DNA from: an uncultured Ruminococcus sp.
Lineage (GTDB): Bacteria > Bacillota > Clostridia > Oscillospirales > Ruminococcaceae
Length of the DNA: 23,824 nt
Assembly (NCBI GenBank): GCA_945867875.1
Contig: CAMBJF010000013.1
Coordinates: 1-23,824 of the forward strand
Direction of reading: 5' to 3'
The position numbers and the translations under genes are program-made. Shown here piece after piece: positions 1 through 6,731 of the stretch. Every line of letters begins with the position of its first letter. Positions within the stretch are counted from its first letter, which is position 1. Below the pieces are notes generated by a model. The model saw nothing but the letters and a program-made list of their open reading frames with translations, was not told the DNA's origin and searched no databases.

Positions 1-48
1 CGAGATAGCGTAGCGTCTCGTGGGCTCGGAGATGTGTATAAGAGACAG
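1..48. other. Illumina Nextera i7-side adapter (not genomic)
   Basis: Positions 15-48 match the 34-nt Nextera transposase Read 2 adapter and end in the Tn5 mosaic end (AGATGTGTATAAGAGACAG). Positions 1-6 (CGAGAT) match the 3' end of the P7 primer, and 7-14 (AGCGTAGC) sit exactly where the 8-nt i7 index belongs; its reverse complement GCTACGCT is, from memory, Nextera index N709. Genomic sequence starts at about 49. This stretch should be trimmed before any annotation or comparison. Confidence 0.98.
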
Positions 49-124
49 CAAAACGGCTGTGCTGCGTGATTTTCCAAATAAAAAAATCTGAAAATTAAAA
101 TCAGATTAAATCTTTTGAGATACC
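49..124. other. Short upstream intergenic stretch with weak hairpin
   Basis: This A/T-rich sequence holds no gene. It contains a 7-bp inverted repeat, AATCTGA (85-91) and TCAGATT (101-107), with a 9-nt loop and a short T-rich stretch after it. It could be the remnant terminator of an upstream gene cut off by the contig end, but it is weak. Confidence 0.3.
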
Positions 125-153
125 TTGACAGGTGAAGTACTATGTGTTATCAT
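125..153 (+). promoter_or_regulatory. Sigma-A promoter of the padR unit
   Basis: A perfect -35 TTGACA (125-130) is followed after 17 bp by TATCAT (148-153), a 5/6 match to the -10 consensus. It lies about 46 bp upstream of the PadR start codon and is the only good promoter I see before the eight-gene run that ends at the terminator at 5981-6014. PadR proteins commonly repress their own promoter, so this is the likely site of control. Confidence 0.7.
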
Positions 154-199
154 ATATAGCAGAAAGACATAAAGCTATGAAAAAAGGTGATGTAAGAAA

Positions 200-568
200 A
201 TGTCAATTGCATCTGACCTTATCCGAGGTCATACGGACACCATAATCCTGTCCCTGCTGTCGGTGAGCGACAGCTACGGCTATAAAATAAACAAGGACAT
301 TATGGAGCTTACGGGTAATCGCTTTGAGTTCAAGGAAGCCACCCTCTACAGCGCATTCAGACGGCTTGAACAGTCGGGGCACATTGCCTCCTACTGGGGC
401 GACGAGAACACGGGGGCAAGGCGGAAATATTACACCATAACCGATTCGGGGAGAAAGCAGTACCGTGACAGCCTTGCGGAGTGGGAAAAGACAAAATCTA
501 TCGTGGACAAGCTGCTCTATGCGGCAGAAAATCCCCACAATTCAGAAACAAAAGGAAAGGATAACTGA
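200..568 (+). CDS. PadR family transcriptional regulator
   Basis: The 122-residue product is an N-terminal PadR winged-helix domain of usual length for short (subfamily-2) PadR proteins. The region around residues 10-90 shows the family pattern: an N-terminal helix ending in a GYxI segment (SYGYKIN), a recognition-helix region ATLYSAFRRLEQSGHI, and a wing with the RRKYYTIT strand. PadR proteins bind DNA as dimers and usually respond to small ligands or envelope stress. The start is supported by AAAGGTGAT 14 nt upstream. The stop is followed after one base by the start of a HAAS-type membrane protein gene, the classic arrangement in which a PadR repressor and a membrane partner are co-encoded. 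The ligand is not predictable. Confidence 0.92.
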   Translation: MSIASDLIRGHTDTIILSLLSVSDSYGYKINKDIMELTGNRFEFKEATLYSAFRRLEQSGHIASYWGDENTGARRKYYTITDSGRKQYRDSLAEWEKTKSIVDKLLYAAENPHNSETKGKDN

Positions 569-569
569 A

Positions 570-1256
570 ATGAGATCGGCAATTAATTCATATGTGGACA
601 ATCTTTTTAAGGACGCACCCGCAGAGCCTGCTGTAAACGAGCTTAAAGAGGAGATACTTTCAAATTTGCAGGCAAGATATGATGACTGCATAAACGCAGG
701 TATGACCCCTCAGCGTGCATATGCGGCGGTCATCGGCACAATGGGCGATGTGAGCGGACTTATCGCACAGGTCAGCGGCTCGGGATTCCACGAGGAGGGG
801 CTTTTTGAAAAAAGCTCTCCCAAGTCAAGGCTTATGAAAAAATACGCCTATGTTTTCAAGGAAAGCAACATCAAGGCAATAAAGGGCGCCGCCATTGCCA
901 TAATGTGGCTGCTGATAGTGCTGTTTTATTTCCTGATAAGCTACAGCAATTATTGCTGGGACACCTCGTGGCTCCTGTTCATTGTGGGCGCAGGTCTTAC
1001 CGTCGGAATAAATATGATAGGCGATGTTATTCGAATAAGCAAAAATGATGACACGGAAAGCAGGATAAAGCTCCTCAAAAAGATACAGAGCAGTTCTTCC
1101 GCAATAATGTGGCTCATGGTCGTATTCTTCTATTTTGCAATAAGCTTTAACGGCGCTTCCTGGGACATAAGCTGGATAATTTTCATTCTCGGCACAATTG
1201 CCCAGATAATCATAAACACCGTTTTCAAGGTGCTCATCAGCCGCTTCAAACCGTAA
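570..1256 (+). CDS. HAAS/permease-prefix-type membrane protein, PadR partner
   Basis: The 228-residue product starts at ATG 570, preceded by AAAGGAAAGG; a longer reading upstream would overlap padR and lacks support. Residues about 1-70 form a helical domain with the pattern of the permease-prefix or HAAS (HTH-associated alpha-helical signalling) modules encoded beside PadR regulators: an acidic LKEEILSNL helix, then GMTPQRAYAAVIGTMGD. Four membrane helices follow in two pairs. The second pair is a visible copy of the first: IMWLLIVLFYFLISYS...WDTSWLLFIVG against IMWLMVVFFYFAISFN...WDISWIIFILG. It sits 1 bp after padR and 25 bp before the decarboxylase, so it probably signals with PadR at the membrane. 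Biochemical role unknown. Confidence 0.8.
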   Translation: MRSAINSYVDNLFKDAPAEPAVNELKEEILSNLQARYDDCINAGMTPQRAYAAVIGTMGDVSGLIAQVSGSGFHEEGLFEKSSPKSRLMKKYAYVFKESNIKAIKGAAIAIMWLLIVLFYFLISYSNYCWDTSWLLFIVGAGLTVGINMIGDVIRISKNDDTESRIKLLKKIQSSSSAIMWLMVVFFYFAISFNGASWDISWIIFILGTIAQIIINTVFKVLISRFKP

Positions 1257-1281
1257 CACATACATAAAAGGGAAAGATAAA

Positions 1282-2616
1282 ATGACAACACCAATAAAGG
1301 ATTTTCTTGATAATTACTCTTCGGGCGAAACGATACGTGCTCATATGCCGGGGCACAAGGGCAGAGGGGACGCATTCAATGCCCTTGACCTGACCGAAAT
1401 AAAAGGGGCGGACAGCCTTTTTGAAGCCGACGGCATAATTGCGGAAAGCGAGAAAAACGCTTCGGAAATTTTCGGCTCTCACAAAACTATTTACAGCGCA
1501 GGAGGCTCGACCCTCTGCATTTACACAATGCTGGCGATGTGCCTTATGGGAAGCCGCTCCCGAAAGGTAGTTGCCGTCCGCAACTGTCACCGTGCGTTCC
1601 TTAATGCCTGCGTTATGCTTGACGCAGAGGCAGAGTGGGTATATCCGAAATACGAAAGCTCCATTGTTTCGGGAGAAATCACTGCGGATATGATAGAAGC
1701 CGCAATAATAAGGGCAGGTGACCCTGTATGCGTGTATCTCACCACCCCCGATTATCTCGGACACATCACCCCTCTTGATGATATCGCAGAGGTGTGCAGA
1801 AAGCACAATTGCCGACTGCTGGTGGATAACGCCCACGGCGCATATCTGAGATTTATATATGATGAAAACGGCACGCCTCTCCACCCCTTGTATCACGGTG
1901 CGGATATGTGCTGCGACTCGGCTCACAAAACGCTGCCCGTTCTCACAGGCGGCGCATATCTGCATATAAATGACGAAAGCGCAGAAAAATATGAAGGCTA
2001 TGCCAAGGAAATTATGTCGATGTACGGCTCGTCAAGCCCCTCCTATCTCATTCTCCGCTCCCTTGATATGTGCAACGAGTTTATGGCTAATGATGCCGAG
2101 GAATACTTTAGTAAAATGAAAAAGGCTTCGGAAAATGTGAAGTCATTTCTGTCGCCGTACTGGCGTATCGAAGAGGGCGAGTGCGGCAAACTGACAGTTC
2201 TTGCTCCCCCATCGGGATATACGGGAACAGAGCTTGCAGATGTGCTCCGTGGGTGGGACATTGAGTGCGAATATGCGGACAATACCCATGTTGTTCTTAT
2301 GCTCACGGGGCTTGAAATTTACGAGATAAACGCCATAGGCAGGGCATTTTCATCTATCCCTCAGCCGAGGATAAGAGTGCCACTGCCGAAGCTGTCACAG
2401 CTTGCTCCCCTTGAAAGGGCGATGAGCATAAGAGAGGCGGCAATGTCTCCCCGTGAATGCATTCCCGTTGATGCGGCGGCAGGCAGGATATGCTCTGCGG
2501 CAGTTTCCTGCTGTCCTCCCGGAATTGCGGCGGTGACAGGGGGCGAAATTTTTTCGGAGGAAATCATAAATATTTTAAAAAACTATAGCATTTTCCGAGT
2601 AAATGTGGTAAAATGA
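1282..2616 (+). CDS. Orn/Lys/Arg decarboxylase-family PLP enzyme (YaaO/SpeA-like)
   Basis: The 444-residue product is a fold-type I PLP enzyme of the Orn/Lys/Arg decarboxylase family. The N-terminus carries the family signature HMPGHKGRGD (residues 21-30); His103 in RNCHRA would stack on the cofactor; VDNAHGAY (181-188) supplies the Asp and His contacting the PLP ring; Lys216 in SAHKTLP is the predicted Schiff-base lysine. A C-terminal domain follows from about residue 300. It is a little shorter than typical SpeA (about 490 residues). In Bacillus subtilis the homologue yaaO heads the tmk-yaaQ-yaaR-holB-yaaT cluster, and here the gene likewise precedes darA, holB and ricT. The true substrate (arginine, lysine or ornithine) cannot be read from sequence. 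RBS AGGGAAAG lies 6-13 nt before the ATG. Confidence 0.88.
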   Translation: MTTPIKDFLDNYSSGETIRAHMPGHKGRGDAFNALDLTEIKGADSLFEADGIIAESEKNASEIFGSHKTIYSAGGSTLCIYTMLAMCLMGSRSRKVVAVRNCHRAFLNACVMLDAEAEWVYPKYESSIVSGEITADMIEAAIIRAGDPVCVYLTTPDYLGHITPLDDIAEVCRKHNCRLLVDNAHGAYLRFIYDENGTPLHPLYHGADMCCDSAHKTLPVLTGGAYLHINDESAEKYEGYAKEIMSMYGSSSPSYLILRSLDMCNEFMANDAEEYFSKMKKASENVKSFLSPYWRIEEGECGKLTVLAPPSGYTGTELADVLRGWDIECEYADNTHVVLMLTGLEIYEINAIGRAFSSIPQPRIRVPLPKLSQLAPLERAMSIREAAMSPRECIPVDAAAGRICSAAVSCCPPGIAAVTGGEIFSEEIINILKNYSIFRVNVVK

Positions 2617-2661
2617 TATTGTGCAGATTTTTTGCAAATTCCCATTTAAGGATATGATAAT

Positions 2662-2985
2662 ATGAAGCTGATATATGCCGTTATAAACAATGATGACAGC
2701 CACACCGTTTCCACAGAGCTTACCAAGAAAGGCTTTTCCGCCACAAAGCTTGCCTCCACAGGCGGCTTCCTTATGTCGGGAAACACCACATTTCTTATCT
2801 GCGTAGAGGAGCAGCGTGTGGACGAGGCTATTGAAGTTATAAGAGAATGCTCCAGAAAGAGAAAGCAGTTCGTTCCCTCTGCGGCTTCGGGCAGGTCTGA
2901 CACAACAGGCTCATTCCCCATTGAAGTCTCCGTAGGCGGCGCAACGGTATTCGTTACGGATATCGAGCGCTTTGAAAAGCTGTAA
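2662..2985 (+). CDS. darA: Cyclic-di-AMP receptor DarA (PstA/YaaQ, DUF970)
   Basis: The 107-residue product is a PII-like trimeric c-di-AMP receptor, close in length to B. subtilis DarA (109 residues). The diagnostic segment GFSATKLASTGGFLMSGNTT (about residues 24-43) contains the ligand-binding B-loop residues, and the protein ends with VGGATVFVTDIERFEKL, the usual last strand. DarA binds c-di-AMP in the cytosol; its output partner is not settled. RBS TAAGGAT lies just upstream. Its TAA stop overlaps the holB ATG (TAATG), so translation of the two is probably coupled. The neighbouring decarboxylase, holB and ricT reproduce a cluster conserved across Firmicutes. Confidence 0.95.
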   Translation: MKLIYAVINNDDSHTVSTELTKKGFSATKLASTGGFLMSGNTTFLICVEEQRVDEAIEVIRECSRKRKQFVPSAASGRSDTTGSFPIEVSVGGATVFVTDIERFEKL

Positions 2986-3947
2986 TGAAGCTGTATTCCA
3001 AGGAAAATGCCATAAAGCCCATTGAGGCTATGAACAGGTCGGGCAGATTTGTCCACTCCTACATACTGACGGGAGAAAAGGGCACGGGCAAAAAGACCTT
3101 TGCCCGATATATCGCAATGCAGCTCCTCTGCGACAACCACAACGCCTGCGGCGAGTGTCATCAGTGCAGCAGAGTTCTGAGAGGTCAGCACCCTGATTTT
3201 ATCGAGGTAATGCGTGAGAACGGAAAGGTGAACTATTCCGTTGAGGACATCAGAACAAAGGTAGTTGCGGACAGCTTCATTTCCCCAAATGACTGCGAGC
3301 GGAAGGTATATCTCCTCACCGACTGCGAGGGCTGGCAGGACTCCTGTCAGGACGCACTTCTGAAAATAACCGAAGATCCCCCGGATGCGGCGTATTTCAT
3401 ATTTACCGCCGCCAACAAAAACAGCTTTCTCCCCACCCTCATATCCCGCTCCATGACCATTGAGCTCCACGAGGCTGATAAGGAAAGCTGCAAAGAGGCT
3501 CTCCGTGACAAGGGCTATTCCGAAGAGGATATTGACAGAGCTGTGGATTCATTCGGCGGCAATATCGGAAACTGCATTGATTTTATCGAGGGCGACAATG
3601 ACCTTATAAAATCGGCGGAAGCTGTGAAAAAGGCTATGGACGCTATCGTCCGCAGAGATGAATATGCCCTTGCGGCAATTCTCGGCAGCATATCCTCAAA
3701 AAGAGAGGAAATGCGCAAAACTCTTGAAATGCTTGCCCGCTCCATAAGAGACGGTGCGGCGGTCAGGAACGGCGGAAAGGATACTGTCAGCTGCACGGAA
3801 GGTTCATCACGAAAGCTTGCTGAGAGATTTTCCACAGGACGCATTCTTGCTATGTACGACGCAGTGTGCGAAGCATCATACCGATGCACCGCCAACTGCA
3901 ACGCTCAGGCAGCGGCGGCAGTCCTTGCGGGAAAGCTGTGCAGATGA
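2985..3947 (+). CDS. holB: DNA polymerase III subunit delta'
   Basis: The 320-residue product is an AAA+ clamp-loader subunit. Visible features are the Walker A loop GEKGTGKKT (30-38), a four-cysteine zinc knuckle (Cys49, 55, 58, 61), the Walker B-like strand VYLLTDCEGW (108-117), and the LLKITEDPP motif (125-133). The usual SRC motif reads SRS (154-156), with serine replacing cysteine. Delta' forms part of the tau/gamma-delta-delta' complex that opens and loads the beta sliding clamp. The C-terminal collar domain is present. The gene overlaps darA by one base and precedes ricT by 26 bp, matching the holB-yaaT neighbourhood of B. subtilis. Confidence 0.94.
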   Translation: MKLYSKENAIKPIEAMNRSGRFVHSYILTGEKGTGKKTFARYIAMQLLCDNHNACGECHQCSRVLRGQHPDFIEVMRENGKVNYSVEDIRTKVVADSFISPNDCERKVYLLTDCEGWQDSCQDALLKITEDPPDAAYFIFTAANKNSFLPTLISRSMTIELHEADKESCKEALRDKGYSEEDIDRAVDSFGGNIGNCIDFIEGDNDLIKSAEAVKKAMDAIVRRDEYALAAILGSISSKREEMRKTLEMLARSIRDGAAVRNGGKDTVSCTEGSSRKLAERFSTGRILAMYDAVCEASYRCTANCNAQAAAAVLAGKLCR

Positions 3948-3973
3948 TAAATTTGAAAGGTAAATGTATATAA

Positions 3974-4840
3974 ATGACTGAAATAATCGGAGTTAGATTC
4001 AAGGAATCGGGAAAGATGTACTATTTCTCTCCCGAGGGCGCAAAGCTTGAAGCGGGCAGCAAGGTCATTGTGGAGACCGCACGGGGAGTTGAGTGCGGCA
4101 CAGTGGTAATGGGCTGCCGTATGGTGGAGGACGACAAAATAATCCCCCCGCTAAAGCCAATAATCCGTCCCGCCACCGAACGGGATCTTAAAATAGTTGA
4201 GCAGAACAAGGCAAAGGAAGCAAATGCCGCAAAGATATGTCAGGAAAAAATTGCCGCTCACAAGCTCGATATGAAGCTTGTTGACGTGGAATGCACCTTT
4301 GACAACAACAAGCTCCTTTTCTATTTCACGGCGGAGAACCGTGTGGATTTCAGAGAGCTTGTAAAAGACCTTGCGGCAGTTTTCCGCACAAGGATAGAGC
4401 TGAGACAGATAGGCGTCAGAGACGAAGCGAAAATGCTTGGCGGTCTCGGCGTATGCGGCAGACCATTCTGCTGCAAGACCTTTCTCGGTGAGTTCCAGCC
4501 CGTGTCCATAAAAATGGCAAAGGAGCAGGGACTTTCCCTTAATCCCACAAAAATCTCGGGCACCTGCGGCAGACTTATGTGCTGCCTGAAATATGAGCAG
4601 GATTTCTACGAGGAAGCTTTCAGAACGACTCCCAAGGTGGGGGCATATGTTAAGGCTCCCGATTTCAAGGGCTATGTTGAGGAGGTAAATCTTCTCACAG
4701 GCACTCTGAGAGTCAAGCCTGAAAAGTCCGACGACCCCTCCGTATGGTTTAAAAAGGAGGAGGTCACTGTCATCAAAGACGGCAGAGTACGTATGGACAG
4801 GGACGAAATGCGGGCTTTAAAACAGCTTGAGGACAAATAA
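3974..4840 (+). CDS. ricT: RicT/YaaT, PSP1-domain regulatory iron-sulfur protein
   Basis: The 288-residue product is a PSP1-domain protein. Two cysteine-rich blocks, GGLGVCGRPFCCKTF (Cys161, 166, 167) and SGTCGRLMCCLKYEQ (Cys198, 203, 204), are the family hallmark. In B. subtilis YaaT (RicT) joins RicA and RicF in the Y-complex, which binds [4Fe-4S] clusters and is needed for RNase Y-dependent mRNA maturation, competence, biofilm and sporulation. A function in RNA maturation is therefore likely, although ricA and ricF are not in the window. Length matches the family (about 275-300). The start lies 12 nt after GAAAGGT. It follows holB in the same conserved order as in Bacillus. Confidence 0.94.
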   Translation: MTEIIGVRFKESGKMYYFSPEGAKLEAGSKVIVETARGVECGTVVMGCRMVEDDKIIPPLKPIIRPATERDLKIVEQNKAKEANAAKICQEKIAAHKLDMKLVDVECTFDNNKLLFYFTAENRVDFRELVKDLAAVFRTRIELRQIGVRDEAKMLGGLGVCGRPFCCKTFLGEFQPVSIKMAKEQGLSLNPTKISGTCGRLMCCLKYEQDFYEEAFRTTPKVGAYVKAPDFKGYVEEVNLLTGTLRVKPEKSDDPSVWFKKEEVTVIKDGRVRMDRDEMRALKQLEDK

Positions 4841-4868
4841 TATAAATCATTTTTTGGAGGTATCTATT

Positions 4869-5036
4869 ATGAACAGAGTAAACAAAGGAATTTCCATCGC
4901 AAGAGAGATCATTCTCACCACCACATTCTGCCTTACAATAGCAAATGTTGTTCTTATGATAATCCAGCTTGCTATCGGCAGCAAGGTCGCAAAGCGCACC
5001 TTTGACATCAACGACAGAGACGAGCTTCCTTTCTGA
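4869..5036 (+). CDS. 55-residue single-TM membrane microprotein, unknown
   Basis: ATG 4869 is preceded by an excellent RBS (TTTTTTGGAGG at 4850-4860, 8 nt away); an in-frame ATG at 4827 lies inside ricT and has no RBS. The product has a short basic N-terminus, one hydrophobic helix (about residues 13-37, IILTTTFCLTIANVVLMIIQ) and a charged C-terminal tail ending DINDRDELPF. No family is recognised. It is 28 bp after ricT and 33 bp before the SPFH gene, so it is probably cotranscribed with both and, given that both it and the SPFH protein are small-headed membrane proteins, may be a partner of the SPFH assembly; that is inference only. Confidence 0.72.
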   Translation: MNRVNKGISIAREIILTTTFCLTIANVVLMIIQLAIGSKVAKRTFDINDRDELPF

Positions 5037-5069
5037 TAAGCTCAAATTAATAAGGAGAAACTATCACAT

Positions 5070-5972
5070 ATGGCAGAGACTGTAGTTGTTGGCGGCAGAA
5101 AAACAGGCAAGATCATTGGCGGAGTTATCGCCGCTGCCGCTGTCATTATTGTTGCACTGAACTCACTTACATCTGTTGAAGCGGGTCATTCGGGAGTTGT
5201 GCTCACCTTCGGCAAGGTGTCCGAAGCGGTGCTTTCCGAAGGACTTCACGTTAAAGTGCCCTTTATCCAGCAGATAATCCAGATAGACAACCGTGTGCTG
5301 AAAGCCGAGGTTGACTGCTCATCTGCGTCAAAGGACCTGCAGACTGTTTCAAGCACCATTGCTCTTAATTACAGGGTTAGGAATGAGGCCTCCGCAAGGA
5401 TATACAAGGAAGTGGGCCCCTCTTACGAGAGCGTTATCATCACCCCCGCTATCCAGGAGTGCGTCAAGGCAGTTACCGCAAAGTACACCGCCGAGCAGCT
5501 CATCACCGAAAGACAGCAGATAAGCGACCAGATGAAAGAGCTTCTTAATGAAAAGATAAGCGGCTATGGTCTGGAGCTTGAGATTTTCAACATCATCGCC
5601 TTTGAGTTCACCGAGGAATACAATGCCGCCATTGAAGCAAAGCAGACAGCCCAGCAGAATGCTCTCAAGGCTGAGCAGGATCTTCAGAGGATAAAGGTGG
5701 AGGCAGAGCAAACTGTTGCTCAGGCGCAGGCTGAAGCCGAGGCATACCGTCTTAAATCCGAGCAGATAACCCCGCAGATGATAGCAATGGAGTACATAGA
5801 CAAGTGGGACGGCAAGCTCCCTGCAGTTGCCGGCGGCGACAGCAGCTCGATGCTCATTGACATTTCCGAGATAATAAACGAAATGAACACCGCTGCGCCC
5901 GCAAAGACCACTCCCGCTCCCGCAGCACCCGTGACAACGGAAGCGGTTTCGGACGATTCCGCAGAAGAATAA
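5070..5972 (+). CDS. SPFH/band 7 (prohibitin-like) membrane protein
   Basis: The 300-residue product has a membrane helix (about residues 14-33), an SPFH domain (about 35-200, with GHSGVVLTFGKV and ITERQQISDQMKELL), an Ala/Glu/Gln-rich coiled coil (about 195-235, AEQTVAQAQAEAEAYRLKSE) and a Pro/Ala/Thr-rich acidic tail. This is the layout of prohibitin/HflK-like proteins, which oligomerise into membrane ring scaffolds and often organise or restrain proteases. No NfeD or FtsH gene is adjacent, so a precise role cannot be assigned. RBS AAGGAG precedes the ATG by 12 nt. A strong terminator directly after the gene ends the long unit that begins at padR. Confidence 0.92.
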   Translation: MAETVVVGGRKTGKIIGGVIAAAAVIIVALNSLTSVEAGHSGVVLTFGKVSEAVLSEGLHVKVPFIQQIIQIDNRVLKAEVDCSSASKDLQTVSSTIALNYRVRNEASARIYKEVGPSYESVIITPAIQECVKAVTAKYTAEQLITERQQISDQMKELLNEKISGYGLELEIFNIIAFEFTEEYNAAIEAKQTAQQNALKAEQDLQRIKVEAEQTVAQAQAEAEAYRLKSEQITPQMIAMEYIDKWDGKLPAVAGGDSSSMLIDISEIINEMNTAAPAKTTPAPAAPVTTEAVSDDSAEE

Positions 5973-5980
5973 CCAAATAA

Positions 5981-6014
5981 ATATCCTCCACCCGAAAAGA
6001 TGGAGGATATTTTT
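5981..6014 (+). terminator. Intrinsic terminator after SPFH gene
   Basis: A perfect 10-bp stem, ATATCCTCCA (5981-5990) with TGGAGGATAT (6001-6010), has a 10-nt loop and a T run. It closes the padR-to-SPFH unit. The following HAD gene starts only 22 bp later, so it needs read-through or a promoter hidden in the hairpin region. Confidence 0.9.
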
Positions 6015-6035
6015 CTGAAAAAGAGAGGATAATTT

Positions 6036-6641
6036 ATGATAAAGAATGTAGTTTTTGACATTGGAATGGTGCTCATCACCTTTGACTGGGACAAGTATGT
6101 GCACAAGCTTTTCAATGATGAAGTTACCGAAAAGGCTGTTACAGATGCCACTTGGAGAAATCCCGACTGGAATGAGCTTGACAAGGGCGTGCTTTCCGCA
6201 GAAGAGGTGTGCCGCCTGTTTGAAAGGGCGGGAAAGGGCTATGAGGAGCAGATTCGCCTTGCATTTTACAGAATGGGCGAGTGCCCCAAGCAGCAGCCCT
6301 ATGCGATCCCGTGGGTAAAGGAGCTTAAAGCCCGGGGACTGAATGTGTATTACCTTTCAAACTACTCATATCACCTTAAAGATGTGTGCCCCGAAGCGCT
6401 TTCGTTCAGGGAATATATGGACGGCGGAGTATTTTCCTGCGAGGAAAAGCTTACAAAGCCCGATGTAAAAATATATGAAAGACTTTGCGAAAAATACGGG
6501 CTTGTCCCCTCCGAGTGCCTCTTCACAGATGACCTTGCCGCCAATATTGAGGGGGCAAAAAAGGCGGGATTTAATGCAGTTCGGTTCGAGAGCTATGAGA
6601 AAAATTATGCTGAGATAATGGAAATGATAAAAAAGCTTTGA
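6036..6641 (+). CDS. HAD family hydrolase (subfamily IA, YihX-like)
   Basis: The 201-residue product carries the four HAD motifs: motif I FDIGMVLI (nucleophile Asp8), motif II LSNYS, motif III Lys in TKPDVKIYE, and motif IV LFTDDLAANIEGA. The D-x-G variant of motif I with following SN in motif II resembles YihX-type phosphatases (FDLGNV), which hydrolyse sugar phosphates such as alpha-glucose 1-phosphate; here the usual Asn of DxGN is Met. A helical cap occupies residues about 15-90. It acts in the cytosol on a small phosphorylated metabolite that cannot be named. RBS AGAGGA is 9 nt upstream. It lies between a terminator and the thrB promoter, so it is probably a single-gene unit. Confidence 0.85.
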   Translation: MIKNVVFDIGMVLITFDWDKYVHKLFNDEVTEKAVTDATWRNPDWNELDKGVLSAEEVCRLFERAGKGYEEQIRLAFYRMGECPKQQPYAIPWVKELKARGLNVYYLSNYSYHLKDVCPEALSFREYMDGGVFSCEEKLTKPDVKIYERLCEKYGLVPSECLFTDDLAANIEGAKKAGFNAVRFESYEKNYAEIMEMIKKL

Positions 6642-6668
6642 TCGGGTTTCGTAGACATTACGTTTTGA

Positions 6669-6697
6669 TTGACAAACTTCCCCAAAATCAGTATAAT
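6669..6697 (+). promoter_or_regulatory. Consensus sigma-A promoter of thrB
   Basis: TTGACA (6669-6674), a 17-bp spacer and TATAAT (6692-6697) match the sigma-70/sigma-A consensus in all twelve positions. Transcription should start near 6704, giving a leader of about 28 nt with no room for an attenuator. This site also shows that an upstream TTG at 6669 in the same frame as thrB cannot be the start codon. Confidence 0.93.
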
Positions 6698-6731
6698 AAT
6701 ACCATATCCAAAAGGAAAGGAACCCGTTAAA

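Noticed and set aside
2646..3470. Long minus-strand open frame (274 codons) opposite darA and holB
   Set aside because: The plus strand has intact, recognised genes in the same place with RBS and family motifs. The minus frame has no RBS and no recognisable domain; long antisense frames are common over such codon usage.
5311..5523. Small plus-strand frame inside the SPFH gene
   Set aside because: It has no RBS and overlaps a conserved domain in another frame; low-information Pro/Ser composition.
5349..6104. Minus-strand open frame (251 codons) opposite the SPFH gene
   Set aside because: It runs through the perfect terminator at 5981-6014 and has low-complexity Leu/Cys/Gly composition typical of antisense translation; no RBS.
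6669..6731. Longer N-terminus for homoserine kinase starting at TTG 6669
   Set aside because: The TTG is the -35 box of the consensus promoter, and the usual homoserine kinase N-terminus begins at ATG 6732 behind a good RBS.
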